A stretch of DNA of 64,000 bases from Streptomyces triticirhizae (GCF_003696235.1 NZ_RFFJ01000001.1:62001-126000), one strand, 5' to 3'; positions 41,327 through 50,448 are shown, counted from the stretch's first letter. The notes: a model not told the origin generated them from the sequence alone. Made by a program: numbers and translations.

Positions 41327-41739
41327 CGGCGGCGTCCAGGAGATGAGTTGGTGGGGGCCGGTCGGGTGGTGAGCACGGAGAGGTGTCGCGGGACGGGAGC
41401 GTGGGAGGGGAGGCGGCCGAGGCGGAGGGCCGCGGTGTTGTACACCTCGTGCGCCTCGCGTGGACCGATCGCGATGACGAAGATCTCGCGCCGGAATTCG
41501 CGAGATGTCGGGGCGGCACGTTCGCGGAAGACGATGCGCCACTCGGCGTCCGGGTCGACGTGCAGACGCCGATACCCCGAGAGGTCCACCCCCGCGCGCT
41601 TCCCAAGAGAAGTGCCGCGCTGCTCGCCGTGGACTAGCGATTGGAGTTGCAGGAGGGCCATATCGCGGATGCCGATGGGTAGGCGGCGGAGGTCTTCGAT
41701 GGCGCGGGGGTCCGCGGCGAAGCCGAAGCGGGCCGGCAT
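41323..41739 (-). CDS. RelE/ParE-like toxin-fold protein
   Basis: A 138-residue protein with the core of the RelE/ParE fold: AIEDLRRLPIGIRDMALLQL, GVDLSGYRRLHVDPDAEWRI then VFRER, and IFVIAIGPREAHEVYNTAAL RLGR. The order helix, helix and beta-sheet with the R...Y/H pattern fits mRNA interferase or gyrase-poison toxins. The Pro/Arg-rich tail after residue 110 is unusual. It overlaps DUF4913 (TGATG) and the winged-helix gene (ATGA). No classical antitoxin is adjacent. Confidence 0.6.
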   Translation of the reverse strand: MPARFGFAADPRAIEDLRRLPIGIRDMALLQLQSLVHGEQRGTSLGKRAGVDLSGYRRLHVDPDAEWRIVFRERAAPTSREFRREIFVIAIGPREAHEVYNTAALRLGRLPSHAPVPRHLSVLTTRPAPTNSSPGRRR

Positions 41740-42401
41740 CAGGCTTCGGCGTTCGGGACGCCGGGGTCATCGGTGTTGGTGTTGGGGGGAGGGGGCAGGA
41801 GGCGGTGGGCGGGCCGGTGGGGGTGGGTCATACACGCGGCGAACGGGCCCATAGCAGAGCGGAGTTGGGCCATGGTGTGGTCCAGGAAGTCGCGGTGCCA
41901 GATCGCCGGACCTGAGGGGCCGGCGTCCCGTGCGATGTGCTGGCGCCAGGCCGCCCACAGGGCGTGCAGGCGGGCGACGGCCTCGGGGTGCTGCGGCCAC
42001 CAGGGGCACCAGGGCACCGGGGTGGAGATTTCCCGGCCGTAGTTCGGTAGCAGGATGTCATCTACCCACCGCACCAGCCGGGCCAGTTCGCGCTCGCGTG
42101 CGCGGCCGTGCTTGAGCAGGATGAATCCGGCTCCACCCGGCCGGGCTGGCTGCGGCAGCTCGTCGTCGAGGTCCTCCAAGGGGTCCAACTCGTTGTCTTC
42201 GGCGGGGTTGTTGAAGACGTTGCTGAGTCGGGCGAGATGGGTGGCGAGGTCGGCGGGGTCCAGGCGTATCGGCTCGGGCAGATGCTCCTCGACCTGCTCC
42301 GGCTCGTCGACCTGCTCCGGCGCGGCCGGTTCCTGCGGTGGTGGGGCTGCTTCCCGCAGGGTGAGCTGGTTGGGGGTGGTGGGCTCGGGGCTGTCGGTCA
42401 T
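41739..42401 (-). CDS. DUF4913-domain protein
   Basis: A 220-residue protein. After an acidic Pro/Glu-rich N-terminus the C-terminal half reads LVRWVDDILLPNYGREISTP then VPWCPWW.HPEAVARLHALWAAW and FLDHTMAQL, the DUF4913 pattern found in Streptomyces conjugative elements. The function is unknown; association with transfer genes is consistent. It is coupled to the methyltransferase gene upstream (TGATG) and to the toxin-like gene downstream. Confidence 0.78.
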   Translation of the reverse strand: MTDSPEPTTPNQLTLREAAPPPQEPAAPEQVDEPEQVEEHLPEPIRLDPADLATHLARLSNVFNNPAEDNELDPLEDLDDELPQPARPGGAGFILLKHGRARERELARLVRWVDDILLPNYGREISTPVPWCPWWPQHPEAVARLHALWAAWRQHIARDAGPSGPAIWHRDFLDHTMAQLRSAMGPFAACMTHPHRPAHRLLPPPPNTNTDDPGVPNAEA

Positions 42402-43165
42402 CACTGCTCCTCGGGGCCGGCCAGGCCCAGGTCGTCCGGTCCGGTGGTCTGGTTGAGCGCGGTCTCCAGGCGGCTGCGGGCGATGCCGGCGTAGTGCGGG
42501 CTCATCTCGATGCCGATGAAGTCCAGCCCTTGCTGGAGGGCGGCGACGCCGGTGGAGCCGGACCCGCAGCAGAAATCGAGGACAGTCCCTCCAGGGGGGC
42601 ATATCCGCACCAGCTGCCGCATGACCGCGAGAGGCTTTTGCGTGATGTGCTGTCGGTCCTTGCGAGGCTGTGATGCGGAGTACAGGCCGGGGAGATAGAC
42701 CGGGTTCTGGGAGGCGGCGATGCGTCCCTTGGTTCCCCAGACGATGTATTCGCTGTCCTGGCGCAGGCCTCCCTTTCGGGGGCGGGCGGCGGGCTTGTGC
42801 CAGGTGGCGATTCCCTGCCAGGTCCATCCAGCGGCTTGCAGGGCGTCTGCCGTGGTGGATACCTGCCGCCAGTCTGTGAAGATCAGCGCGGGGCTGCCGG
42901 GCTTCGAAAGGCGGTATGCCTCCGTCAGGTTGAGCGTGAGCCAATACCCGTACGAGTGTTGGTCTTTGTTCTCGCCGTCGAAATCCGCGAGGTGGTGGCG
43001 CACGCCGCCGCTGACGTACTTGGCGCGGGCGGTGCGGCTGGTCCGCTCGGTCGTGGTGCGGCCACCCGAGTTGTAGGGCGGGTCGGTGATGACGCAGTCG
43101 ACCGCTTGGTCGGGCAGGGTGGCCATCACCATCAGGGCATCCCCCTGGTGGAGAGAGAAAGGCAA
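42401..43165 (-). CDS. Beta-class DNA methyltransferase (N6-adenine or N4-cytosine)
   Basis: A 254-residue enzyme from TTG 43165 with GGGGAG upstream. The catalytic motif DPPY is at residues 28-31 (CVITDPPYNSGG), before the SAM motif VLDFCCGSGSTGVAALQQG, so it is of the beta class. ITQKPLAVMRQLVRICPP is the usual block between them. It has no restriction partner and is the first gene of a five-gene minus-strand operon, so it may protect the element during transfer. The protein encoded at 31474 is its decayed relative. Confidence 0.85.
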   Translation of the reverse strand: MPFSLHQGDALMVMATLPDQAVDCVITDPPYNSGGRTTTERTSRTARAKYVSGGVRHHLADFDGENKDQHSYGYWLTLNLTEAYRLSKPGSPALIFTDWRQVSTTADALQAAGWTWQGIATWHKPAARPRKGGLRQDSEYIVWGTKGRIAASQNPVYLPGLYSASQPRKDRQHITQKPLAVMRQLVRICPPGGTVLDFCCGSGSTGVAALQQGLDFIGIEMSPHYAGIARSRLETALNQTTGPDDLGLAGPEEQ

Positions 43166-43495
43166 ATCGACTCCCCGAAATCAAAAGACGAAGGAGAGCC
43201 GAGGATAGGCGCCGGATCGTGTCGCCCCAAGAAAGCGTATAGCCCGCCGCAACCGCGGGCTAACCCCGCCTGCTGACAGTGCCAGTTGGGGCGACCGTGA
43301 TTCGTCTCTACAGTCGATCACGACGTCGAGAGGCAACTCGACATCGCGGGCTTGGCCTGCTTGTAATTCGACAGAAGGGGGGATGTGTCGTGCGCGGCAG
43401 ATTACGCCTCGGGTGATCGCTTCGAGGGCATGGGCGAGCCGTCCGGAAGAGATCGCTCTCTCTTCCGGACGGCGCGGAAAACGCGGGAGAAACCA
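43166..43495. promoter_or_regulatory. Divergent region between the methyltransferase operon and the T4SS operon
   Basis: 330 bases with no supported gene. They contain a perfect hairpin, GTCCGGAAGAG at 43441-43451 with its complement at 43460-43470 and an 8-base loop, ending 25 bases before the start of the NlpC/P60 gene. It may be an operator or an attenuator of the T4SS operon, since it lies in the untranslated leader. Confidence 0.55.
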
Positions 43496-44560
43496 GTGAA
43501 GAAGACGGCGTTGGGGGTTGGCTTGGTGATGGCCACCTCCCCGGTGATGGTCGCCCTCGCTGCGGCCGTCGCTGTGGGCGGCGGTGCCCCAGCTGCCGCT
43601 GGCTGCTTGGCACCCGACTGGCTTGCCGCAGGCATCCCGGCCGATGCCCGCGAGGTGGCGGCCCTGATCCAGGACCGGCACGAGGTGCTGCTGGATGAGG
43701 AGCAGATCGCCTCAGCCGCCCAGATCCTGGCCGCCGGCGGGGATCTTGGGGTGCCGGCGCGGGGGCAGATCATCGCGCTGGCCACCGCGATGCAGGAATC
43801 CAGCCTCCGGAACCTGGAGTACGGCGACCGCGACTCCCTGGGCCTCTTCCAACAACGGTCCTCGCAGGGGTGGGGCAGCGCGCAGGAGATCCAAGACCCC
43901 ACCTACGCCTCAACCCGCTTCTACCGCGCGCTCCTTGAGGTGGCCGGGTGGCAGGAGATGCCGCTGGCCGTGGCCGCCCAGCGGGTGCAGCGCAGCGCCT
44001 ACCCGGATGCCTACGCCCGGTGGGAGTCCCTCGCCGTCGACCTGCACGCCGCCCTCGTGCCGACCGCCGCCGACGACGCCCTCGCGAACTGCGCCACTCC
44101 TTCTGGCGTGTTGTTGGAGATCCCGGCTGGCGAGCTGCCGGCCGGCTACCAGATCCCGGCCGGGGTGCCCGGTGAGGTGGCGGTCGCGATCCACTGGGCG
44201 CTGGCGCAGCTGGGCACCCCCTACCAGTGGGGCGGCACCTGCACGGCGCCGCGAGGGCCCGATCCGATGGGCCGGTGCGACTGCTCGAGCCTGATGCAGG
44301 CCGCCTACCGCGCGGCCGGGGTGAGCATCTCCCGCACCACCTACACCCAGATCCATGACGGGCAGCCCGTCGCCGAAGCCGATATCCGGCCGGGTGATCT
44401 GGTGTTGACCGGTCTGGGGCCGGATGGACCCGACCATGTCGGGATGGCGCTCGGGCAGGGCCTGGTGGTGCACGCACCCCGCACGGGCGATGTCGTGAAG
44501 GTCTCCCGGCTGCAGGACTGGGCCGGCCAGATCAGCTACATCAGGCGCATCGTCCCCTAA
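43496..44560 (+). CDS. T4SS peptidoglycan hydrolase (lysozyme-like plus NlpC/P60)
   Basis: A 354-residue protein from GTG 43496 (GGGAGA six bases upstream). An N-terminal membrane anchor or signal segment (LGVGLVMATSPVMVALAAAV) is followed by a lysozyme-like region (ALATAMQESSLRN, DSLGLFQQRSSQGWGSAQEI). The C-terminus is an NlpC/P60 peptidase: catalytic Cys in RCDCSSLMQ, His in DHVGMALG, third residue in VVHAPRTG. Such VirB1/TcpG-like enzymes open the cell wall for the transfer channel. It is the first gene of the T4SS operon. Confidence 0.86.
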   Translation: MKKTALGVGLVMATSPVMVALAAAVAVGGGAPAAAGCLAPDWLAAGIPADAREVAALIQDRHEVLLDEEQIASAAQILAAGGDLGVPARGQIIALATAMQESSLRNLEYGDRDSLGLFQQRSSQGWGSAQEIQDPTYASTRFYRALLEVAGWQEMPLAVAAQRVQRSAYPDAYARWESLAVDLHAALVPTAADDALANCATPSGVLLEIPAGELPAGYQIPAGVPGEVAVAIHWALAQLGTPYQWGGTCTAPRGPDPMGRCDCSSLMQAAYRAAGVSISRTTYTQIHDGQPVAEADIRPGDLVLTGLGPDGPDHVGMALGQGLVVHAPRTGDVVKVSRLQDWAGQISYIRRIVP

Positions 44561-44654
44561 GTCCGCGTTCGCGGCACTTTCTCCGGCGGACCACCCCGCC
44601 GTCCCCCTCTTTCTCTCCCTTCGCTTTCTCGTTCCCCGAGGAGACAGATCCCGC

Positions 44655-44966
44655 ATGGGCATATCCACCCTCGTCCGCTCCGTTCTGGCATATGACCCCG
44701 GCATATCACCCGAGGAGGGCGGGCTGCCCGGGCTCGATGTCCTGGTGGACGTCATGGGCTCGATCAATCTCTACGGAATCATCGCGATCGTCGGCGCATT
44801 CGCCCTGGCCGCCACGGCCTGGGCCTACGGGCACTTCGGGTCGAGCCCCGGTGCCGAGCAGACGGGCAAGAGGGGGCTGCTGGTCGCGACCGGCTCCGCT
44901 TTGCTGCTGGGCGCGGCCAACGGCATCATTGCCTTCTTCAGCGCGCTTGGGGAGCGTGTCGAATGA
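44655..44966 (+). CDS. Small two-span membrane protein (pilin/DUF6112-like)
   Basis: A 103-residue protein with two membrane segments (NLYGIIAIVGAFALAATAWA and GLLVATGSALLLGAANGIIA), like VirB2-type pilins and the DUF6112 proteins of actinobacterial T4SS loci. GAGGAGA precedes the ATG. It overlaps the next gene by 4 bases. Confidence 0.75.
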   Translation: MGISTLVRSVLAYDPGISPEEGGLPGLDVLVDVMGSINLYGIIAIVGAFALAATAWAYGHFGSSPGAEQTGKRGLLVATGSALLLGAANGIIAFFSALGERVE

Positions 44967-45658
44967 CGAAGACCACCTCCCCCCTCCTCCATGCCAGGGT
45001 GCCGCGCGTGCGGCGGGTGCTGATCGGCCTTCTGGTGCTGGCGATCGTGGCAGCCGGCGGACTGGCGGTCGCCCTGCTCAACGGGAACGACTCATCTGGC
45101 GCTGGGATGTCGGCACGGGAGGAAGGCAGGGGGCTGCCGCGGCCGGGTGATGGCGCTTCGAGTCCTACTCCTCGTCTGCCCATCCCGCCTGAGCGCCCGG
45201 GGCCGGTGCCGCAGCCGTCCTCGACGGACCCGATCGCCTACGCCGAAGCCGTGGCCGGCCTCTTGTGGGTCTACGACACCCGCACCACCACCCACCGGGA
45301 ACGCGTCGAGCAGCTGGCCGGGTTGATGACCGGCGAGGAGGAACTGGCCGACGTCGACTCGGTGTTGGCGACGGTGCCGCCGGAGGAGGTCTGGGGGCAG
45401 CTGGCGCAGATCGAGCAGTACGCCACCGCCGAGGTCGACGCCGGCCGGTATCCGGAGTCCTTCCGGGAGGTCCTCCAAAACCGGCCCGAGCTGGTTCGCC
45501 AGAACGGGGTCTATGCGGTGACGGTGACCGGTCGGCAGTCGATCCACTGGACTGATGGCGGACGCGGTGCGGAGGAGCGGGCCATCACCCTGGCCGTGCA
45601 GTGCCGCCCCGACACCCTGTGTGCGCTGGTCGGCGTCCTCCCGGGGGTCGCCCCATGA
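44963..45658 (+). CDS. TcpC/VirB8-like T4SS membrane protein
   Basis: A 231-residue protein with one N-terminal membrane segment (VLIGLLVLAIVAAGGLAVAL), a Pro-rich linker and an extracytoplasmic domain of about 140 residues (YAEAVAGLLWVYDTRTTTHR; ENGVYAVTV-like strand NGVYAVTVTGRQSIHWTDGG). Layout and place match TcpC/VirB8-type scaffold proteins of Gram-positive T4SS. It ends at an ATGA overlap with the next gene. Confidence 0.65.
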   Translation: MTKTTSPLLHARVPRVRRVLIGLLVLAIVAAGGLAVALLNGNDSSGAGMSAREEGRGLPRPGDGASSPTPRLPIPPERPGPVPQPSSTDPIAYAEAVAGLLWVYDTRTTTHRERVEQLAGLMTGEEELADVDSVLATVPPEEVWGQLAQIEQYATAEVDAGRYPESFREVLQNRPELVRQNGVYAVTVTGRQSIHWTDGGRGAEERAITLAVQCRPDTLCALVGVLPGVAP

Positions 45659-45700
45659 CCCGCGCCACCATCAGCACCACCAAGCCGAACTTGTCGGGGG

Positions 45701-46963
45701 GTGGTTGCGGTGCCGGGCGTGTGTGATGTTCCGGGGATCAACATGGTCTGCGACGCCGTCGGCGAGGCGGCCACCGCCGGGGCCGGCGCCGTGATGGGTC
45801 CGGTCGGCGACTGGATCGCCGCGTCCCTGGGGGACTTGGCGGGCTCGGCCGCCGAACTCGCCGCCACGGCCGTAGACTCCACCACTACCGTCAACCTGGA
45901 AGCGCAGTGGTTTCGCGACCACTACGCCCTGCTGGTGCCGATCGCGTTGACTGCGTTGGTCGGTGCGTTCTGCCTGAACCTTGTGGTCGCCGCGTGGCGG
46001 GCGGATGGGGTGGCGCTGCGCCGGGCCCTGACCGGCACCATCCACGGCAGCCTGTTCGCCTTCGTCGTGGTGCCGGTGACGATGATCGCCCTGACGGTCA
46101 CCGACGCACTCTCCGCTGGGCTCTTCGAGGCCGCCGGCACTTCGCTGCCCGACGCGGTGCGCCGCCTGGTCGACGTCGCCCTGCTGGCCTCGTTGGGCGG
46201 GTTGGGGTGGGCGCTGGCCGCGCTGGTCGCGCTCGCGATGGCCATCGGCGCGTTCCTCTTCTGGGGCGTGATGATCCTTCGGAAGGTCGGCCTCCTCATC
46301 CTCCTCGCACTCGCCCCTTTCGCCGGCGCCGGTGCGGGGTTTGAGTTCGGCCGCCGGATGCGGCGTGGGTGGATCGAGCTGACCGCCACGCTGATCGTCT
46401 CGAAGGCCGTGATGACGGTTGTCTTCGTGGTGGGCGTCGCGGCACTGGGGGAGGCCTCTCCGGCGGATACCGGTGACATGGCCGCGCTGTCCGATGCCAT
46501 CGCGGGCCTGGTCGTCATGCTCCTGGTGCTGCTCTCCCCGGTCGCCGTGTACCGGTTCGTGCGGTGGGCTGGTGACGGTGCGGGTGAGGAGGCACACCGC
46601 ACCGGCTCGTCCGGTATCGGGATCGGAGCCCAACGCCTACGGCAGACTGCCGTGTTGGCGGCCGGCGCCGGCGTGGGCGCGGGAAAGGCAGCGCCGCAGG
46701 GGCCGACATCCGCCTCCTTCTCCGAGGGCCTGGTCCCCTCCTCCTCTTCCACCTCGGCATCTGCTGGGCAGGGCGTCGCATCCGGATCAACACCGTCCCC
46801 GACGCCGCCGGCCGCCAATCCCCAAGCGCCTACCGGTGGCCAAGCGCACCGGCAGGCACCGTCCCAGCCCGTGCCGCCACCGAGCTGGACACCGGCACCT
46901 GCGGACCTGCGTAAGCCGCCGTCCAGCCGCCCGCCGGCCGCGCCGCCGGAAGGCGGGCGGTGA
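45701..46963 (+). CDS. VirB6/TrbL-like polytopic membrane protein (start probably frameshifted)
   Basis: A 420-residue frame with five or six membrane segments (YALLVPIALTALVGAFCLNL, LFAFVVVPVTMIALTV, ALVALAMAIGAFLFWGVMIL, KVGLLILLALAPFAGAGAGF, AVMTVVFVVGVAAL, IAGLVVMLLVLLSPVAVYRF) and a Pro/Ser-rich tail. It is the likely inner-membrane channel protein. The expected start is ATG 45655, which overlaps the previous stop, but that frame is broken at a run of six G (45696-45701). With five G it would read MTRATISTTKPNLSGVV into this protein. As it stands translation must begin at GTG 45701 or 45710. Confidence 0.75.
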   Translation: MVAVPGVCDVPGINMVCDAVGEAATAGAGAVMGPVGDWIAASLGDLAGSAAELAATAVDSTTTVNLEAQWFRDHYALLVPIALTALVGAFCLNLVVAAWRADGVALRRALTGTIHGSLFAFVVVPVTMIALTVTDALSAGLFEAAGTSLPDAVRRLVDVALLASLGGLGWALAALVALAMAIGAFLFWGVMILRKVGLLILLALAPFAGAGAGFEFGRRMRRGWIELTATLIVSKAVMTVVFVVGVAALGEASPADTGDMAALSDAIAGLVVMLLVLLSPVAVYRFVRWAGDGAGEEAHRTGSSGIGIGAQRLRQTAVLAAGAGVGAGKAAPQGPTSASFSEGLVPSSSSTSASAGQGVASGSTPSPTPPAANPQAPTGGQAHRQAPSQPVPPPSWTPAPADLRKPPSSRPPAAPPEGGR

Positions 46964-48444
46964 GCGTGCCGCAGCCGGCCGAGGGCTCGCCCGCTCCGAC
47001 GGTGCGCTTCCCCCACCGCTCCCGGCGCGGCGTGCTGGTGGGCCTGTCCGCCATGCAACTGGCCGCCGCCGGGGTCGGGGTGGTGGCGCTCCTTGCCGCT
47101 TTGACCGCCGGCGGCATCCCGCGCGCCCTCCAACTCGCCCCGGCCTGGGGAGGGTTGGCGGCGGTGATCTGGGTGCGCCGCGCTGGCCGCCCGGTGGTGG
47201 ACTGGGCGCCGCTGATCCTCGCCTACCTGTGGCGGCGGATGACCGGACAGCTGCGGTGGCTGGCCCACCCGGCCACCCGCCCCCAGCAGGAAGGCGCGCT
47301 CCACCTACCCGGCGCGGCCGGCTCCCTGCGCGTGATCACCGCCCCCAGCCGGCACTTCGGCGCGCTGTATGACCCCCACGCCCGCACCCTGACCGTCGTG
47401 GTCCGCGCCGCCGCCCGCGCGTTCGCGCTGCTGGACCCCTCGGTGCAGACCGACCAAGTCGACGGCTGGGGCCGGGCCCTTGCCACGCTGGCACGCACCG
47501 GGCACCTGCGCGCGGTGCAGGTGGTGGAGCGCACCGTGCCGGACGCCGGCGACGCCCTGATCCGGCACGCCGACCGCCAGGCGCGGCCGATCGCGCCGCC
47601 GGCCGAGCCCATCTACCGCGACCTGATCCAAGCGGCCGGACCGGCCGCCGCGCCCCACGAAACCTATGTGGCGCTGGCGATCGACCTGCGAGCCGCCCGC
47701 CGGGTCATCAACCGGGCCGGCGGCGGCCTGAGCGGCGCCTGCGCGGTGGCCGGCCAACTCCTCGCCTCCTTCGGCCAGTCGGCCCGGCAGGCCGGACTGC
47801 TGTCCTTGGGGTGGCTGACGGCTGAGGAGATCGCCGCGGTGATGCGCACCGCCTACGACCCGGCCGTCCTCCCCGCACTCCAACGCTGGTCGCCCAGCTC
47901 GACCAGCTCGACCGCGCGAGCGGCCCCCGCCGCCGCAGGACCCCTGGTCCAGATGGAGACCCCAGACCACCTGGTCACCGACACCGCCTGCCACACCACC
48001 TACTGGGTCCACGACTGGCCCCGCACCGAATCCCACGCCGGCTTCCTCCACCAGGTGCTGTTCGCGCCCGGCGTGCGCAGGACCGTCTCGCTGACCTACC
48101 GGCCCTCCTCCATCGACGCCGCCCTGCGCGATGTCCAGCGCCGGAAAGCCTCCGTTGTGGCAGACGCGGCCGAGCGAGCCCGCCGAGGCCGCGTGGAGGC
48201 CGAAGCACACGGAATCGAGTACGCCGACGTCCAGGACAGGGAGCGGCAGCTGATCGCCGGCCATGCCGACGTGCGGTTCACCGGGCTGGTCACCGTCTCC
48301 GCCGACACCCGCCAGGCCCTGGCCGAGGCGTGCGCGGCGATCGAGACCGCCGCAGGCCACGCCGGGATCGACCTGCGCCGCCTGACCTGGCAACAGGCCT
48401 CCGCGTTCACCGCCGCCGCGCTGCCGCTGGCCCGCCCCCTCTAA
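46960..48444 (+). CDS. SCO6880-like T4SS protein
   Basis: A 494-residue protein from GTG 46960 on the stop of the VirB6-like gene. It has two N-terminal membrane segments (GVLVGLSAMQLAAAGVGVVA; APAWGGLAAVIWVRRAG) and then a soluble domain (APSRHFGALYDPHARTLTVV, DQVDGWGRALATLARTGHLR, TYVALAIDLRAARRVI) in the SCO6880 / PrgI-fused pattern of actinobacterial conjugation loci. It probably works with the VirB4-like ATPase two genes downstream. Confidence 0.85.
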   Translation: MSVPQPAEGSPAPTVRFPHRSRRGVLVGLSAMQLAAAGVGVVALLAALTAGGIPRALQLAPAWGGLAAVIWVRRAGRPVVDWAPLILAYLWRRMTGQLRWLAHPATRPQQEGALHLPGAAGSLRVITAPSRHFGALYDPHARTLTVVVRAAARAFALLDPSVQTDQVDGWGRALATLARTGHLRAVQVVERTVPDAGDALIRHADRQARPIAPPAEPIYRDLIQAAGPAAAPHETYVALAIDLRAARRVINRAGGGLSGACAVAGQLLASFGQSARQAGLLSLGWLTAEEIAAVMRTAYDPAVLPALQRWSPSSTSSTARAAPAAAGPLVQMETPDHLVTDTACHTTYWVHDWPRTESHAGFLHQVLFAPGVRRTVSLTYRPSSIDAALRDVQRRKASVVADAAERARRGRVEAEAHGIEYADVQDRERQLIAGHADVRFTGLVTVSADTRQALAEACAAIETAAGHAGIDLRRLTWQQASAFTAAALPLARPL

Positions 48445-48490
48445 CCCCTCCTTCTTTCTTCTCCGTCCGTGCGTTGAAAGGCCCCTTGCT

Positions 48491-48883
48491 GTGCGTTCAC
48501 CCGCCCATCACAACCCATGGGCCCACCCCGCCGCCGGGCCGGCCACACGCGAGGACCTCGACCAACTCCACGCTCACCTGGTGGAGTTGCACTACGTCGC
48601 CGAGGACCTCACCAGCGGGGCTCGGGTCGCTGACCTGTCCGCGCAGGCATCCCACCTGGCCGCTGTGCGGCTGCGCCTGTGGCAGGCAGCCTCCTGCTTG
48701 CACGATGCGTTCCACGCCACCCCTTCCAGCCCAACAGCCGGTGCCGGGCGCCGGTTTGGGATCTGCCGCCGGCACCTGGCCGCCTCCACACTGGCCCGGC
48801 TGCGCACCACCCGCGGCCAGCTACACGACCCGATCCACGGTCATACCACCCACCCCGACCCGACCACCGGGGAGACAGGATGA
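48491..48883 (+). CDS. Small T4SS-locus protein (DUF6238-like)
   Basis: A 130-residue protein from GTG 48491, between the SCO6880-like and VirB4-like genes and overlapping the latter by 4 bases. It contains LDQLHAHLVELHYVAEDLTS and LRLWQAASCLHDAFHA, a helical pattern that I associate with DUF6238 without certainty. No membrane segment. A role in the transfer apparatus is likely from position. Confidence 0.6.
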   Translation: MRSPAHHNPWAHPAAGPATREDLDQLHAHLVELHYVAEDLTSGARVADLSAQASHLAAVRLRLWQAASCLHDAFHATPSSPTAGAGRRFGICRRHLAASTLARLRTTRGQLHDPIHGHTTHPDPTTGETG

Positions 48884-50448
48884 AGGCCGGGGAGCGGGAC
48901 CTCGACCTCCTCCTGCGCCGCCAACGCCACCAGCCGCAGCGGCGGCGGACGAGCCGGGACGAGCAGGAGGAGCAGCCCACGGGAGCGTGGCCGGCGCCGT
49001 TGTTCGGGTCGGGCGGACGTCCCGGACCCGACTCGGGCCGGGCCGGATGGCTACGGCTTCCCGCAGCCCACCGCATCACCACCCACATCGCCGCCCGGGC
49101 CTACCCCTTCCTGGCCGAGGGCGGACTCGGCTCGGCCGGCATCTACCTTGGCCGCGATGTCCACGCCGAAGCATCGTTCTGCTTCGACCCCTTCCAGCTC
49201 TACGGAACACTCGAGGGCTTCACCAACCCGAACGTCGTGCTGGCCGGGGTGATCGGCACGGGGAAGTCAGCGCTCGCGAAGTCCATCGCGCTGCGCAGCA
49301 GCGTCTTCGGCTACCGCGTCTATGTCCCGTGCGATCCCAAGGGGGAGTGGACTCCGGTCGCCCGCGCGCTCGGCGGGGCGAGCATCGCGCTGGGGCCAGG
49401 ACTGCCGGGCCGCCTCAACCCCTTGGACGCGCCCCGGCCGCGCTCGGTGAGCCGCCAGGACTGGGACGGGCAGACCCGCAGCCGGCGCCTGGCCCTCCTG
49501 ACATCCCTGGCCAAGACGGTGCTGGGGCGGGACCTGGCGCCGATGGAACACACCGCTCTGCAGGTGGCGCTCGACGTGGCCACCACGCACACCGAAGCCG
49601 CCGGACACACCCTGCTGCTAGGCCACATCGACCACGCTCTCAACCGGGCCGACCTGCTGCGCTCCGGCGGCGGCACCGTCGCCGGCGACCTGGGCGAGGC
49701 AGCCGTCGACCTCGCCCACGCCATGCGCCGCCTCGTTGGGGGCGACCTCGCCCACCTCTTCGACGCCCCCTCCACCGTCGCCTTCGACCCCGAGCTGCCC
49801 ATCCTGACCATCGACCTCTCCCGCCTCGGCGACACCGGCGAAACCGCCCTCGAACTCGCCATGACCTGCGCCTCCGCGTGGATGGAGACTGCCCTGGCCG
49901 ACCCGCACGCCGGCCGGCGATGGGTGATCTACGACGAGGCCTGGCGACTGATGCGCCACCTCCCACTGCTCGAACGCATGCAAGCCCAGTGGAAGCTTTC
50001 GCGCGGGCTCGGCATCGCCAACCTCATGATCATCCACCGCCTCTCGGACCTCCTGGCCGCAGGCGACGTTGGCTCACGTGGCAGGGCCCTGGCCGAAGGC
50101 CTCCTCGCCGACTGCTCCACCCGCGTCATCTACCGCCAAGAAGCAGACCAACTCAACGCCGCCGCAACGCTGTTGGGACTCACCCGCACCGAAATCCAAG
50201 CCATCTCCGCGCTGACCCGCGGCCGAGGCCTGTGGAAGGTCGCCGACCGTTCCTTCATCACCCACCACATCCTCCACGAAAGGGAAGCGGCCCTGTTCGA
50301 CACCGACGCCCGCATGACTGGCGAAGTCCACGAGGTGCCGACCTCTGCAGACCCTCAATCCGATGAACCCAAGGGGGGCGGCCCGATGACGCATTCATCC
50401 CCTGCTGTGGATTTCCGGCCCCAAGACGGGCCGGGGAGGAGTGTATGA
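48880..50448 (+). CDS. VirB4-like conjugative ATPase
   Basis: A 522-residue ATPase. The Walker A is GVIGTGKS at residues 123-130 (NPNVVLAGVIGTGKSALAKS) and the Walker B RRWVIYDEAWRLM. FQLYGTLEGFTNPNV, LSRGLGIANLMIIHRLSDL and ADCSTRVIYRQEADQL are typical of the C-terminal half of VirB4/TraC proteins. The N-terminal membrane-interaction half of VirB4 is absent, which is normal where SCO6880-like proteins are separate. It powers assembly or DNA transport by the T4SS. Confidence 0.87.
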   Translation: MKAGERDLDLLLRRQRHQPQRRRTSRDEQEEQPTGAWPAPLFGSGGRPGPDSGRAGWLRLPAAHRITTHIAARAYPFLAEGGLGSAGIYLGRDVHAEASFCFDPFQLYGTLEGFTNPNVVLAGVIGTGKSALAKSIALRSSVFGYRVYVPCDPKGEWTPVARALGGASIALGPGLPGRLNPLDAPRPRSVSRQDWDGQTRSRRLALLTSLAKTVLGRDLAPMEHTALQVALDVATTHTEAAGHTLLLGHIDHALNRADLLRSGGGTVAGDLGEAAVDLAHAMRRLVGGDLAHLFDAPSTVAFDPELPILTIDLSRLGDTGETALELAMTCASAWMETALADPHAGRRWVIYDEAWRLMRHLPLLERMQAQWKLSRGLGIANLMIIHRLSDLLAAGDVGSRGRALAEGLLADCSTRVIYRQEADQLNAAATLLGLTRTEIQAISALTRGRGLWKVADRSFITHHILHEREAALFDTDARMTGEVHEVPTSADPQSDEPKGGGPMTHSSPAVDFRPQDGPGRSV

